This document shows positions 50,559 through 60,214 of a stretch of 64,000 nt of DNA, one piece after another. The stretch is from Methyloterricola oryzae. GTDB lineage: Bacteria > Pseudomonadota > Gammaproteobacteria > Methylococcales > Methylococcaceae. Under the pieces are notes generated by a model that was given only the letters and a program-made list of their open reading frames with translations, made no database searches and was not told the DNA's origin. Every line of letters begins with the position of its first letter. Position 1 is the first letter of the stretch. The translations under genes were made by a program, and so were the position numbers. The stretch covers positions 62,001-126,000 of the forward strand of contig NZ_JYNS01000005.1 of the NCBI RefSeq assembly GCF_000934725.1, read 5' to 3'.

Positions 50559-52248
50559 GCGGCGCCCCCCGATTCATGTGAGGTTCAACCAGCTGGCCTT
50601 GTTCCAGGCGAAAAACGCGCTTGCAGCGGTCCAGCGCCGCCGGGTGCTGCGTGCTGACAACCGCCGTCCAGGGTGCGTCCGGGGCCAGAATGCGGGCGGC
50701 AATGGCTTCGACCCGGTGCGCCGCGATCCGCTCGAACACCTCGTCCAGCAGCAGCAATCTGGGACGTCCCGCCAGGGCCCGGGCCAGGGACAGGCGCAGC
50801 AACTGTTCCGGCAGCAGCGGCATGCCGTGGTGATTCAGTTCGGTCTGAAGGCCTTGGGGCAAGGCCAGTACTTCGTCCAGGAGGCCGACGGCTTCCAGGG
50901 CCGCGAAGGCCTCGTCCGCATTCACATCGGGGCGGCCCAGGCTCAGGTTTTCCATGACGCTGCCAGCCAGGATTTCCGGGCGGTGCACCAGGGCCACCTG
51001 CCTGCGCAGACTGTCCAGATCCAGGCTGCGCAGGTCATGGCCGTCCAGCAGCACGCTGCCGGCCGAAGGCCAGCGCAGGCCGAACATCAGATCCAGCAGG
51101 GTGCCTTTGCCGGCTCCGCCGGGGCCCGTGAGCGCCGCGTGATCCGCCGGTTTCAGCTCCAGTTCGATACGGTCGAGCAGGGGCGGCCCGCCCGGATAGT
51201 GGAAGCTGACCGCGTGCAAGGTCACCGTGGCGGGGGCGGACGTGGGCGTAAGCGGCTGGCTTCCACCCTGTTCTGCGGGCAGGTCCAGCAGATGGCCCAG
51301 CTTGTCGATACCCGCCATCATTTCGTAGAAGTTCTCCAGGGTCTTGCCCAGGCGGGTGAGGCCATAAATCATGGCGCTGACCACCAGTTCGGCCGCCACC
51401 AATTGGCCGAGGGTCAGTTGCCGGTCAATTACCATCCAGCCGCCCAGGCCCAGAAGAGCGGTGCTGGCCACCGCGTGCAGGCTCAGGGCGCCAATGCTCT
51501 GGCCCATGAGGATGCGGAAATGGGCCGCGGATGCATCCAGGTAATCGCGGGCGATCTGGTCGCTGTGGCGGGCGACGAATTCCGGTCCGCCGCCCGAGCG
51601 GAACAAATTGGGATTGTGCGCGATATCCTCCAGCCAGCCGGCAGCGGCGTATTTGGCCTTGGACTGGCGGATGGCGCTGGCGATGCCGCCACGGCCCAGG
51701 CCGAACAGGATCACCGCGAGACATGCCGCCAGGAGCACGTCGAAAGCCAGCAGAATGGGATGGTAGAAGGCCAGCAGGATCATGCCCATGCCGGTCTGCA
51801 GCAGATAGCCGCCGCCTTCCAGCAGGAGCACGGAGCCGGCTTTCTGCAGGGTCATGACGTCGAAGAAGCGGTTGGCCAGTTCGGTCACGTGTTCGCGGTC
51901 GTGGGTCTCGGCGCTGGCCCGGTGCACGCGATCGGCGGCGGCGCCGAAGAAGCGCACGAACACGCGCCGCTGCAGCATCTCCACCACATAGAACTGGATG
52001 CCTACCAGCAGGTTGCTGAATGACACCGAGGCCAGCAGGATCAGGGAGAGCACCAGCAGAGGCTGGTAGAGGGCGCCAAAGGTGATGGTGCTGACCAGGG
52101 CCTGCACCGCGATGGGTGTGGCCAGGGACATGATGCCGATGCCGATGCCGTAGCCGACGATGATCCAGATGTCCTGGCGCTCGATCGTGTAGAACTGTTT
52201 CAGGCGCGTCAGCGGGTGCAGCGCGGGATGGTCCGTGTGCGGCGTCAT
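50551..52248 (-). CDS. Type I secretion-like ABC transporter with degenerate nucleotide-binding domain
   Basis: 565 residues: six membrane helices then an ABC ATPase region. The Walker A reads GPGGAGKGT, with Gly382 after Lys381 where Ser/Thr coordinates magnesium. The signature region reads LLPEQ (478-482) in place of LSGGQ. The Q-loop reads VHRPE, the D-loop SALD is replaced by ERIA, and no normal H-loop is visible. Walker B (LLLLDE) survives. There is no N-terminal C39 peptidase domain. It is first of three genes with HlyD and TolC. A homodimer would seem to have two faulty sites. Confidence 0.85.
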   Translation of the reverse strand: MTPHTDHPALHPLTRLKQFYTIERQDIWIIVGYGIGIGIMSLATPIAVQALVSTITFGALYQPLLVLSLILLASVSFSNLLVGIQFYVVEMLQRRVFVRFFGAAADRVHRASAETHDREHVTELANRFFDVMTLQKAGSVLLLEGGGYLLQTGMGMILLAFYHPILLAFDVLLAACLAVILFGLGRGGIASAIRQSKAKYAAAGWLEDIAHNPNLFRSGGGPEFVARHSDQIARDYLDASAAHFRILMGQSIGALSLHAVASTALLGLGGWMVIDRQLTLGQLVAAELVVSAMIYGLTRLGKTLENFYEMMAGIDKLGHLLDLPAEQGGSQPLTPTSAPATVTLHAVSFHYPGGPPLLDRIELELKPADHAALTGPGGAGKGTLLDLMFGLRWPSAGSVLLDGHDLRSLDLDSLRRQVALVHRPEILAGSVMENLSLGRPDVNADEAFAALEAVGLLDEVLALPQGLQTELNHHGMPLLPEQLLRLSLARALAGRPRLLLLDEVFERIAAHRVEAIAARILAPDAPWTAVVSTQHPAALDRCKRVFRLEQGQLVEPHMNRGAPHG

Positions 52249-52404
52249 GCGTCTATCGTCGTGTCTGGGATGGCGGCATGGGCGTACTGCGCGCCTTTCG
52301 CTCTTCGGTGCAAAATTTTCGAGTTTGTTCGACTTCCCTGACCCATAAAGCCCGCCCGAGTTCCAAGGGCCAGATTGTCCGTGGCGCGCAGGGACTTGGC
52401 AAGG

Positions 52405-53226
52405 CTAGAGGTAGGATTCCAGCGAAGGCAGCCGCGCGCGCTGCAGGATGGTGGTGGCGATCTCCTCGATGGAGCGGGTGGAGGAATCCAGCCACGTGAT
52501 GCCCGCCTCGCGCATCAGGCTCTCCGCCTTGCGGATTTCCGCGCGGCAGGTCTCCAGCGCCGCGTAGGCGCTGTCCGGGCGCCGCTGGCTGCGCACCGAG
52601 TGGAGCCGCTCGGGGCTGATGCTGAGCCCGAACAACTTGGTCCCGTAGGCCAGCAGCGCCGGAGGCAGCACGCCGCGGGCGAAGTCCTCGGGGGTCAGCG
52701 GGTAGTTGGCCGCCTTGACGCCGAACTGCATGGCCAGATAGAGGCAGGTGGGCGTCTTGCCGCAGCGGGAGACGCCCACCAGGATCACCTGTGCTTCCTC
52801 CAGGCCCTGATTGCTCATCCCGTCGTCATGGTTGAGGGTGTAGTTGATGGCGTCGATACGGGCGAAATAGGCGCTGCCGGTGGCGCTGCGGGATTTGCCC
52901 AGTTCGCCCTGCGGTGTCTGTTCCAGTTCGTAGGCCAGGGGATCGACGAACAGCCCGAACACATCCAGCAGCAGTCCGCCGCTGTCCCTAAGGCGCGCGC
53001 GCCAGTCGGGGCGGAGCAGGGTGGCGATGACCACCGGCCGCGCCGGTTCCTGAGCCGCCACCCGGCGAATGGCCGCCACCGCCTGCGTCAGTTTCTCCTC
53101 GCTGTCGATGAAAGGCATGCGGACCTGGCGGAACTGGACCATGGGGAAATGCGCCAGGAGATGGCCCAGGGACTCGGCGGTAATGCCGGTGCCGTCGGAA
53201 ATGAAAAAGACCGTGCGGTCGTGCAT
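52405..53226 (-). CDS. ppsR: Phosphoenolpyruvate synthase regulatory kinase/phosphorylase
   Basis: 273 residues of the DUF299/PSRP family. It inactivates PEP synthase by ADP-dependent phosphorylation of a threonine and reactivates it by phosphorolysis. Motifs: FFISDGTGITAESLGHLLA at the N-terminus and the P-loop-like GVSRCGKTPTCLYLAMQ near residue 148. The start at 53226 gives the usual length; a TTG at 53259 is also in frame. It lies downstream of the PEP synthase gene on the same strand, separated by a strong hairpin. Confidence 0.93.
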   Translation of the reverse strand: MHDRTVFFISDGTGITAESLGHLLAHFPMVQFRQVRMPFIDSEEKLTQAVAAIRRVAAQEPARPVVIATLLRPDWRARLRDSGGLLLDVFGLFVDPLAYELEQTPQGELGKSRSATGSAYFARIDAINYTLNHDDGMSNQGLEEAQVILVGVSRCGKTPTCLYLAMQFGVKAANYPLTPEDFARGVLPPALLAYGTKLFGLSISPERLHSVRSQRRPDSAYAALETCRAEIRKAESLMREAGITWLDSSTRSIEEIATTILQRARLPSLESYL

Positions 53227-53262
53227 GGCTGTCTGCGATCGGGGTTTCAAGTCCTTCAAGGA

Positions 53263-53295
53263 GAAGCGGGCAGGTTATCCCGACCTGCCCGCTTC
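53263..53295 (-). promoter_or_regulatory. Perfect 13-bp hairpin between ppsA and ppsR
   Basis: GAAGCGGGCAGGT (53263-53275) pairs perfectly with ACCTGCCCGCTTC (53283-53295) around a 7-base loop, in the short ppsA-ppsR spacer. On the minus strand it is followed by TCCTTG, not a U tract, so it is better read as a partial terminator or an mRNA-stabilising element that could set the ppsA:ppsR ratio. Function is inferred. Confidence 0.6.
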
Positions 53296-53320
53296 CTGTC
53301 GCCTTCGACCGGCGTGCCGG

Positions 53321-56300
53321 TCACTCCGCCAACCGATTCCAGGTGGCAACCACCGTGTCCGGGTTCAGGGACACGGACTGGATGCCCTGCTGCAGCAGCC
53401 ACTGGGCGAAGTCGGGATGATCCGATGGGCCCTGGCCGCAGATGCCCACGTACTTGCCCAGGCGGTTGCAGGTGTTGATAGCCATCTTCAGCAGCACCTT
53501 CACCGCGCGATCGCGTTCATCGAAACCGTGCGCCATCAGCCCTGAGTCCCGGTCCATGCCCAGCGTGAGCTGGGTCATGTCGTTGGAGCCGATGGAGAAG
53601 CCGTCGAAGTACTGCAGGAATTCCTCCGCCAGCAGCGCGTTGGACGGGATCTCGCACATCATGATCAGGCGCAGCCCGTGCTCGCCGCGCTTGAGGCCAT
53701 TGCGCGCCAGAATGTCCACCACCGAGCGGGCTTCCTCCAGGGTGCGCACGAAAGGGATCATCAGTTCCACGTTGGTCAGGCCCAGTTCCTCGCGCACCTT
53801 GCGCATGGCGATGCACTCCAGCTCGAAGCAGTCGCGGAAGTCCTCGGCGATGTAGCGCGCCGCGCCGCGGAAGCCGAGCATGGGGTTCTCCTCTTCCGGC
53901 TCGTAAATGTCCCCGCCGATCAGCTTGCGGTACTCATTGGACTTGAAGTCCGACAGGCGCACGATCACCGGCTTGGGGTAGAAGGCCGCCGCGATGGTGG
54001 CGACGCCTTCCACCAGCTTCTCGATGTAGAACTCCCGGGGGTTGGCATAGCCGCTGGCGCGACTGGCAACCTCCGCCTGGAGTTCCGCCGGCAGGCTTTC
54101 CATGTTGAGGATGGCCTTGGGGTGGATGCCGATCATGTTGTTGATGACAAATTCCACTCGGGCCAGACCGACCCCTTCATTGGGCGTCGCCGCGAAGGTG
54201 AAGGCCATGTCCGGATTACCTACGTTCATCATCACTTTCACCGGCACCTTGGGCATGGCTTCCGCTTCCCGGGATTCCACCTGGAAGGGCACGGCGCCTG
54301 CATAGACCTTGCCGGTATCGCCCTCGGCGCAGGACACCGTGACGACCTCGCCTTCCTGCAGCGCCTCGGTGGCATTGCCGCAGCCGACGATGGCCGGGAT
54401 GCCCAGCTCACGGGCGATGATGGCCGCGTGGCAGGTGCGCCCGCCGCGGTTGGTGACCAGGGCCGAGGCGCGCTTCATCACCGGTTCCCAGTTGGGATCG
54501 GTCATGTCCGCCACCAGCACGTCGCCCGGCTGCACGCGGTCCATTTCGGACGGGTGCCGAATCACCCGCACCGGGCCTTGGCCGATCCGCTGGGTGACCG
54601 CGCGGCCGGTGATCAGCACCTCGCCGGTGCCCTGCAGGGTGAAGGTCTCCACCGTGCCGGCCTGGCGCGATTTCACCGTTTCGGGCCGCGCCTGCAGGAT
54701 GTAGAGCTTGCCGTCCAGACCGTCCTTGCCCCATTCGATGTCCATGGGGCGGCCGTAGTGCTGCTCGATGGTCATGGCGTAGCGGGCCAGTTCCAGCACC
54801 TCCGCGTCGTTGAGCGAGAAGCGCGCGCTGTCTTCGGGCGCTACCGCCTCGGTGACTGTGGACTTGCCTGCCTCGGCGGCGCTGCCGAACACCATCTTGC
54901 TGCGCTTGCTGCCCAGGGTGCGGCGCACGATGGCGGGGCGGCCCTGGCTGAGCAACTCCTTGTGCACGTAGAACTCGTCCGGGTTCACCGCGCCCTGCAC
55001 CACGGTCTCGCCCAGGCCGTACGACGAGGTGATGAACACCACGCCGCGGAAGCCGGATTCGGTGTCCATGCTGAACATGACGCCGGCGCTGCCCGTATCG
55101 CTGCGGACCATGCGCTGGATTCCGGCGGACAGCGCCACTTCGGCGTGGGTGAAGCCCTTGTGCACCCGGTAGGCGATGGCGCGGTCGTTGTAGAGCGAAG
55201 CGAATACTTCCTTGATGGCATGCAGTATGTTGTCCAGCCCCACGATGTTGAGGAAGGTTTCCTGCTGGCCGGCGAAAGAAGCGTCGGGCAGGTCCTCGGC
55301 GGTGGCGGAGGAGCGCACGGCGAATGAGGCTTCCTCGCCGGCCTCGGCCACCAGGGCCAGGTAGTGATCACGGATCTCCTGCTCCAGCGCCTCGGGGAAA
55401 GGCGATTCCAAGATCCAGCCGCGGATGGTCGCGCCGGCCGCCGCCAGGGCATTGACATCCTCCACGTCCAGGCCGGCCAGTTCCGCCTCGATGCGTTCGG
55501 CCAGCCGGCCGTGGGCGATGAATTCGCGGAACGCCTGTGCGGTGGTGGCAAAGCCGCCCGGTACGCGGATGCCTTTGGAGGACAGTTGGCTCAGCATCTC
55601 GCCCAGGGAGGCGTTCTTGCCGCCCACCAGCGCGACGTCGCTGTTGCGCAGCTTTTCCAGGGGGATGACCTGCGCGGTAGCCGTTTCCTCGGGCCCCCAC
55701 TGCAACTGCGGAATCACCCAGTCGGGCCGGACGCCGTAGTCCTTGGCGATGGCGGCAACCACGTCCAGGCACTGCGCTTCGGACTGCAGCCCGCTGAATT
55801 CGGCGTGGTGTATACCGCCGGTGACGAAAGCGGTGTGCACGCCGGCCTTGGCGCCGCCCATGACATCGTGGAAGCAGGAATCGCCGATGGCCAGGGTGCG
55901 TTCAGGCGCGAACTGGGGGAGCAGGGACCGGCAGTACTCGTAGATGGAGGCGTGGGGCTTGCCGATGTAATGGACCTTGCCGCCCATGGATTCGTAGCGG
56001 TGGGCCACCTCGCCGGCGCTGAAGGTCAGGCCATGGCTGGAGAAGCGCACCGTGTCCGGGTTGGCGCAGACCAGCGGGATGCCCTGCATGCGCGCCTGGT
56101 GCAGCTCGGTCTCGTAGAAGGCCATGGGCTTGGCGTCGTCGACGCCGGCCAACAGGATGAAATCGGCATCGGCCATGCGGCGCACCGGCTCGATGTCCAG
56201 GCCTTCCAGCAGGGTGGCATCCGCGCCGTTGCTCCAGAGCAGGCAGCGCCGGCCCAGGTCGGCCGTGAAGGGGTGGATGCCACGGGCCAGGCAGTCGCGC

Positions 56301-56644
56301 GCCACTTCGCCCGAGGTAACCAACTGCGAGTAGCACGCGCGGGGAATGCCCAGTTCTTCGAGGCGCTGTACATTTAACTGCGCGCGCTTGCCGGAGTTGC
56401 TGAGGATGACCACCTGCTTGCCCAGGCCCATCAGGCGGCGCAGGCACTCGGCCGCACCCGGCAGGGCCTTCTGGCCATCGTGCAGGACGCCCCATTGATC
56501 GACCAGGAACAGGTCATAGTCATCGGCGAGTGCCTTGATGCCCGAGACAAGAATTGAGCCGCCGGACTGCGGCAGCTCGGCGACGCTCAGGGGAGCGGTG
56601 ACTTCCTCGGCTTTGACGTGCGACACCGGGTTCTGGCTGGCCAT
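53321..56644 (-). CDS. ppsA: HAD-IIA phosphatase domain fused to phosphoenolpyruvate synthase
   Basis: 1107 residues in one frame. Residues about 30-310 are a HAD-IIA hydrolase of the CECR5/TIGR01459 type: DQWGVLHDG (nucleophile D49), [16 protein letters not shown] and [10 protein letters not shown]. Residues about 325-1107 are a complete PEP synthase, which makes PEP from pyruvate and [18 protein letters not shown], the phosphorylated His739 in [14 protein letters not shown], and [14 protein letters not shown] at the C-terminus. Ordinary PEP synthases are about 795 residues. No internal start with a good ribosome-binding site was identified between the domains. ppsR lies downstream and a LysR gene diverges upstream. 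Confidence 0.93.
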   Translation of the reverse strand: MASQNPVSHVKAEEVTAPLSVAELPQSGGSILVSGIKALADDYDLFLVDQWGVLHDGQKALPGAAECLRRLMGLGKQVVILSNSGKRAQLNVQRLEELGIPRACYSQLVTSGEVARDCLARGIHPFTADLGRRCLLWSNGADATLLEGLDIEPVRRMADADFILLAGVDDAKPMAFYETELHQARMQGIPLVCANPDTVRFSSHGLTFSAGEVAHRYESMGGKVHYIGKPHASIYEYCRSLLPQFAPERTLAIGDSCFHDVMGGAKAGVHTAFVTGGIHHAEFSGLQSEAQCLDVVAAIAKDYGVRPDWVIPQLQWGPEETATAQVIPLEKLRNSDVALVGGKNASLGEMLSQLSSKGIRVPGGFATTAQAFREFIAHGRLAERIEAELAGLDVEDVNALAAAGATIRGWILESPFPEALEQEIRDHYLALVAEAGEEASFAVRSSATAEDLPDASFAGQQETFLNIVGLDNILHAIKEVFASLYNDRAIAYRVHKGFTHAEVALSAGIQRMVRSDTGSAGVMFSMDTESGFRGVVFITSSYGLGETVVQGAVNPDEFYVHKELLSQGRPAIVRRTLGSKRSKMVFGSAAEAGKSTVTEAVAPEDSARFSLNDAEVLELARYAMTIEQHYGRPMDIEWGKDGLDGKLYILQARPETVKSRQAGTVETFTLQGTGEVLITGRAVTQRIGQGPVRVIRHPSEMDRVQPGDVLVADMTDPNWEPVMKRASALVTNRGGRTCHAAIIARELGIPAIVGCGNATEALQEGEVVTVSCAEGDTGKVYAGAVPFQVESREAEAMPKVPVKVMMNVGNPDMAFTFAATPNEGVGLARVEFVINNMIGIHPKAILNMESLPAELQAEVASRASGYANPREFYIEKLVEGVATIAAAFYPKPVIVRLSDFKSNEYRKLIGGDIYEPEEENPMLGFRGAARYIAEDFRDCFELECIAMRKVREELGLTNVELMIPFVRTLEEARSVVDILARNGLKRGEHGLRLIMMCEIPSNALLAEEFLQYFDGFSIGSNDMTQLTLGMDRDSGLMAHGFDERDRAVKVLLKMAINTCNRLGKYVGICGQGPSDHPDFAQWLLQQGIQSVSLNPDTVVATWNRLAE

Positions 56645-56734
56645 GTTTGCAATCTCCAGTTTGGTTAGGGGATGAGCTGCGGACGCTGATGTCCGATGGC
56701 TGCCTATGGTAAAGTCCTCATGTATAAATAACAG

Positions 56735-56760
56735 TTAAATGATTTAATAGTGATGATTTA
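56735..56760. promoter_or_regulatory. LysR-type operator candidate between ppsA and the CbbR-like gene
   Basis: TTAAATGATTTAA (56735-56747) is a perfect palindrome that fits both T-N11-A and TNA-N7-TNA, the LysR/CbbR site forms. A second TGATTTA half (56754-56760) repeats the TGATTTA at 56740-56746 fourteen bases on. The 129-base spacer between divergent starts is AT-rich compared with the surroundings. Position and symmetry suit autoregulation and control of ppsA. Confidence 0.55.
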
Positions 56761-56773
56761 CTATGGTTAATGT

Positions 56774-57697
56774 ATGAACGTCAGCCTGCGCCAACTCAAG
56801 CTGTTCGAATCCGTCGCCCGCAACCTGAGTTTCACCCGCGCCGCGGAGGAAATGCACCTGACCCAGCCCGCGGTTTCCATCCAGGTGAAGCAGTTGGAGG
56901 ACAGCGTCGGCCTGCCCCTGTTCGAGCAGATCGGCAAGAAGATCTATCTGACGGAAACCGGCCAGTCCCTCAAGAGCCTGTGCGACACCATCCTGGGTGA
57001 ACTGGCGCGCTTCGAGATGGAAGTGGCGGACCGCAAGGGACTCAAGCAGGGCCAGTTGCGCCTGGGGGTCACCACCACCGCCAAGTATTTCGTGCCCGGG
57101 GTGTTGGGCCCTTTCTGCGATCTTTACCCGGGCATCGAGGTGTCGTTGAAGGTGAGTAACCAGCAGGCCCTGCTGGAACGCCTCGCAAGGAACGAAGACG
57201 ATCTCTACATCCTCGGGCGCCCGCCCAAGCAGATGGCGGTAACGGCCTTGCCCTTCATGGCCAACCCGCTGGTGATGCTGGCCCATCCCGAACATCCCCT
57301 GGCTGGCGTGAAGAACATACCGCCGCAGCGTTTCGCCGAGGAATGGTTTCTGATGCGCGAGCCCGGCTCCGGCACCCGCACCGCCACGGAACGTTTCTTC
57401 GCCGAGCGCGGCATCAGCCTGCGCGAACGCCTGACCCTGGGCAGCAACGAAGCCATCAAGCAGGCGGTCATGGCGAAACTGGGAGTGGCGGTGCTGTCGC
57501 GGAGCACGATTGCCCTGGAGAGCGAGGTGGGGCGAATGGTCATACTCGACGTCGAGGGCTTCCCCATCCGCCGCCATTGGCATATCGTGTATCCGGCGGA
57601 CAAGCGGCTGTCGGTGGTGGCGCAGACCTTCTGCGACTACCTGGGCTCTCACACGCAGGCGGCTGGCGAGCCAAGCGCGCCGGACAGCGAGGAGTGA
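56774..57697 (+). CDS. LysR-family regulator, CbbR-like
   Basis: 307 residues. The N-terminal helix-turn-helix begins VSLRQLKLFESVARNLSFTR, with recognition helix HLTQPAVSIQVKQLED. The C-terminal effector domain includes VTTTAKYFVPGVLGPFCDLYPG and ends with RRHWHIVYPADKRLSVVAQ. This is the form of CbbR, which senses metabolites such as PEP, RuBP or NADPH and controls carbon-fixation genes. It diverges from the PEP synthase fusion, which it may control. A truncated copy of its 3' end lies about 2.5 kb downstream. Confidence 0.9.
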   Translation: MNVSLRQLKLFESVARNLSFTRAAEEMHLTQPAVSIQVKQLEDSVGLPLFEQIGKKIYLTETGQSLKSLCDTILGELARFEMEVADRKGLKQGQLRLGVTTTAKYFVPGVLGPFCDLYPGIEVSLKVSNQQALLERLARNEDDLYILGRPPKQMAVTALPFMANPLVMLAHPEHPLAGVKNIPPQRFAEEWFLMREPGSGTRTATERFFAERGISLRERLTLGSNEAIKQAVMAKLGVAVLSRSTIALESEVGRMVILDVEGFPIRRHWHIVYPADKRLSVVAQTFCDYLGSHTQAAGEPSAPDSEE

Positions 57698-57835
57698 GGT
57701 GGGCTGGGGTCCTGAGACACGGGAGTTGGCGGCTAAGTCGTCGGCAAACACGCGCGTAGGCTGGGCGTCGGCCATACTGTTGGTGGCCGGACGCCTTCTG
57801 GCCGAGGGACGATGCCCCTGGCTTCGTTAGAGTCG

Positions 57836-57863
57836 CTAAGCAAAGGCCGCCCGAAGGCGGCCT
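57836..57863 (-). terminator. Rho-independent terminator for the PPC-domain protein gene
   Basis: An 8-bp stem AGGCCGCC/GGCGGCCT (57844-57851 and 57856-57863) has a TTCG tetraloop when read on the minus strand, and is followed there by TTTGCTT. It is 43 bases beyond the stop of the minus-strand gene. Confidence 0.7.
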
Positions 57864-57906
57864 AGAGGCCTCCGCAATGGAAGGCCAGAGTTGAGGTGCG
57901 AATAGC

Positions 57907-59463
57907 CTATCGTCTGTTTTTCCCAGGTTTAAGACCCTTCAGCGGCGGATGCTGGCGCTCCCTGGAAAGCGTCTGCGATTCCTGTTTGGACAAGATCGAG
58001 AAACTGGTCACGCCCTTGCCGATGCAGAGCAGATTCTTCCTGCCCTGAAGGTTGAAGTAAGGCTGGTTAATGTCCTGGCCGAAGAGTGCGTCGGCACAGA
58101 TGTTAGTCCCTTCTCGCACCGAGCTCGGCACGTAGAATTGGAAGTCCACCACGCGGCTCGCACCCGGTTTAAGGGTCATTTTAGTCGGGTTCGCGGTCTG
58201 GAAGGTGGTATCGCCTCCCAAAGACCTTAGATCGCTGCTGTTCACTATGCTCCAGGCTGCACCGCTCATCTGCTTCCCTGTGAGGTTTGTGACTCTTACG
58301 CTGTAACGACAGGTTCCACCTTTCGCTGGAAAACTGCCGCAAGGGCGGACCACTGAGAACTTGATGGGATACAGTTGCAGTGGAACATTGCCGATGTCCC
58401 GATTCTCGTACTCTTGGACACTCAGTACTTCCTGCTGAACTTGTTGATAGTTCTGGGCGGTGACCACCAGTGTATAATCGCCAGCCGGGATTTGCGTGTT
58501 GAACGTGAAGCGACCTTCGTTATCGGTTGCTGTTTCGCTGATGCCCCCACAACTGAAGCCGCACTGGGTCAAGTAAACATAAGCAAACGGATACTCCTGT
58601 CCAGAAAGCCCTACGCCGCTCTCGGCGTCAACAACCCGTCCGCTGATCGACCCTATGCTTGGATTCGGCGTCAGCGCGATGTCCCCCACTTTGTAGTTTT
58701 CACCCTGGCCTACGGCAAAGGGTCCAACCTGATTGTCCTGATAGTTGCCGCAGTGAGCAACCACCATGTACGTGCCGGCCGGTAGCGGTTGGCCCTTTAG
58801 GTCCGCGTTGATATAGAAACTACCGTCGTATGTCGCGTCGCCCCAGTTCACGTTATTGGTGCATGACCCAGCTTCATCAGGAGTAGAGCACCACATTAAA
58901 TCCACGTAGCCACAACCGGTAATATTGCCCGTTGCGGCGTCCATGAGTCGGCCGCTGATCGAACCGATCTTTGTGAATGGACTTACTACACTTAGATAAT
59001 ACCCGCCGGATTGGATATGGGTACCATTGAATCCAAAATCATCGAATCCAGTCGCAGCCACAATTAGCACACCGTCCGCTGGAACATTGATGGCAATTTG
59101 GGAGTTTAACGAGCCCGAGTCGTCGTTATAAGACAAAGGTTTGCAATTGCTATCGAAAACTCCGAGTACAGGATCGCCTAAGGGGGGTGGGGCATGGATA
59201 TAGAGCCACGCGCCCTCTAAGGTGATTTTGATATAATTACTTGGGGGTAAGTGAAGCCTAAAAAAGTCGACGTCACCAACGGACAGTTCGCCCTCTACCA
59301 GAAATGGTGAATTATCTGCGCTAAAATCGACATCCTGTGCACCCAAGCAAGTATTATTCGGTTCTGCATCTCCCTGTTGTGCAAATACCGCTGATATACC
59401 GCCGAGCAGGGCGAGCACCAATACCAAGAATAGCGCGAAGCTACGGTATCGTTTTACGTTCAT
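57907..59463 (-). CDS. Secreted protein with PPC domain and carboxypeptidase-regulatory-like repeats
   Basis: 518 residues after a signal peptide (ALFLVLVLALLGGISAVFAQ). An N-terminal pre-peptidase C-terminal (PPC)-like beta domain (GDVDFFRLHLPPSNYIKITL, PLSYNDDSGSLNS) is followed by two Ig-like/CarboxypepD_reg units, each starting IGSISGR (about residues 185 and 285). A C-terminal beta domain holds several cysteines. The start at 59463 follows a GGGAGA ribosome-binding site. Base composition is less GC-rich than the neighbours, suggesting recent transfer. Probably a cell-surface or secreted protein. Confidence 0.82.
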   Translation of the reverse strand: MNVKRYRSFALFLVLVLALLGGISAVFAQQGDAEPNNTCLGAQDVDFSADNSPFLVEGELSVGDVDFFRLHLPPSNYIKITLEGAWLYIHAPPPLGDPVLGVFDSNCKPLSYNDDSGSLNSQIAINVPADGVLIVAATGFDDFGFNGTHIQSGGYYLSVVSPFTKIGSISGRLMDAATGNITGCGYVDLMWCSTPDEAGSCTNNVNWGDATYDGSFYINADLKGQPLPAGTYMVVAHCGNYQDNQVGPFAVGQGENYKVGDIALTPNPSIGSISGRVVDAESGVGLSGQEYPFAYVYLTQCGFSCGGISETATDNEGRFTFNTQIPAGDYTLVVTAQNYQQVQQEVLSVQEYENRDIGNVPLQLYPIKFSVVRPCGSFPAKGGTCRYSVRVTNLTGKQMSGAAWSIVNSSDLRSLGGDTTFQTANPTKMTLKPGASRVVDFQFYVPSSVREGTNICADALFGQDINQPYFNLQGRKNLLCIGKGVTSFSILSKQESQTLSRERQHPPLKGLKPGKNRR

Positions 59464-60214
59464 GGCTATTTCTCCCTGTTTTTCCAACCAAAGGCCGGTT
59501 GGGTGTCTCATGTCGATGGTCTTGCAGAAAGGCTAGACCGGTAGGAGTGCTTCGCGAGTAAAAGGCTTTACAAATCTGCCAAAGTCATATCTTCGGAAAG
59601 GATATGCCTTTTATGCTGTTTGCCGCTCAGCGGTGTTCTTTGTTGCTTGGTTTCTTATATGGCCAGGATTTTGGATAAAAATGCTAGGCCATCTCAAGGT
59701 TAATGTGTAGCCAACCGCTGAGGCAGGTGATTGTCGCATTCAAAGAGATGCGTGTAATAAATGGACTTTAGGCTCTGAATTGCCCTGGCATGTGGCTGCT
59801 TTGAACGCGGCAAGATAAATTGATACACCTTACTCTCTATTATTGGATCGGTATTTATACTCAAGAGACAAGAATCTACGGTGACCCATGAGCTGGCGAA
59901 TTTAGGAAATGAGAAAGTCGGATATCTGTGATGTCATTCAACCGTATGTATATGCTGAATACTACCTCAGTGCTTCGTGTTGGCCGCTTACGCCAATTTG
60001 AGAAAAGTTACTATTAACTGTCTTTGCAATAGCCGGAAACGATGGTCAATTGAAAGCAACGGCCGACGGTGACGAAGGGAGGAGAGACGAGCGATCTACG
60101 GCATTGTGTCCGGTTTGACAGTTCGCAAGCATCTCCAATACGCGGTCAATCGTGTGCATTGAAAGGCGCGGTCGGTTGGCCGCTTTGTCAAGCGCGCGGT
60201 GTTTTGTGAACCGG
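59464..60214. other. AT-rich non-coding region
   Basis: About 750 bases with no convincing gene, visibly richer in A and T than the rest of the window. It contains an 8-bp hairpin (CATATCTT at 59586-59593 with AGGATATG at 59599-59606) followed by CCTTTT, which could be an orphan plus-strand terminator. A short minus-strand frame at 60046-60228 has no recognisable product. Together with the flanking genes it looks like acquired DNA. Confidence 0.5.
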
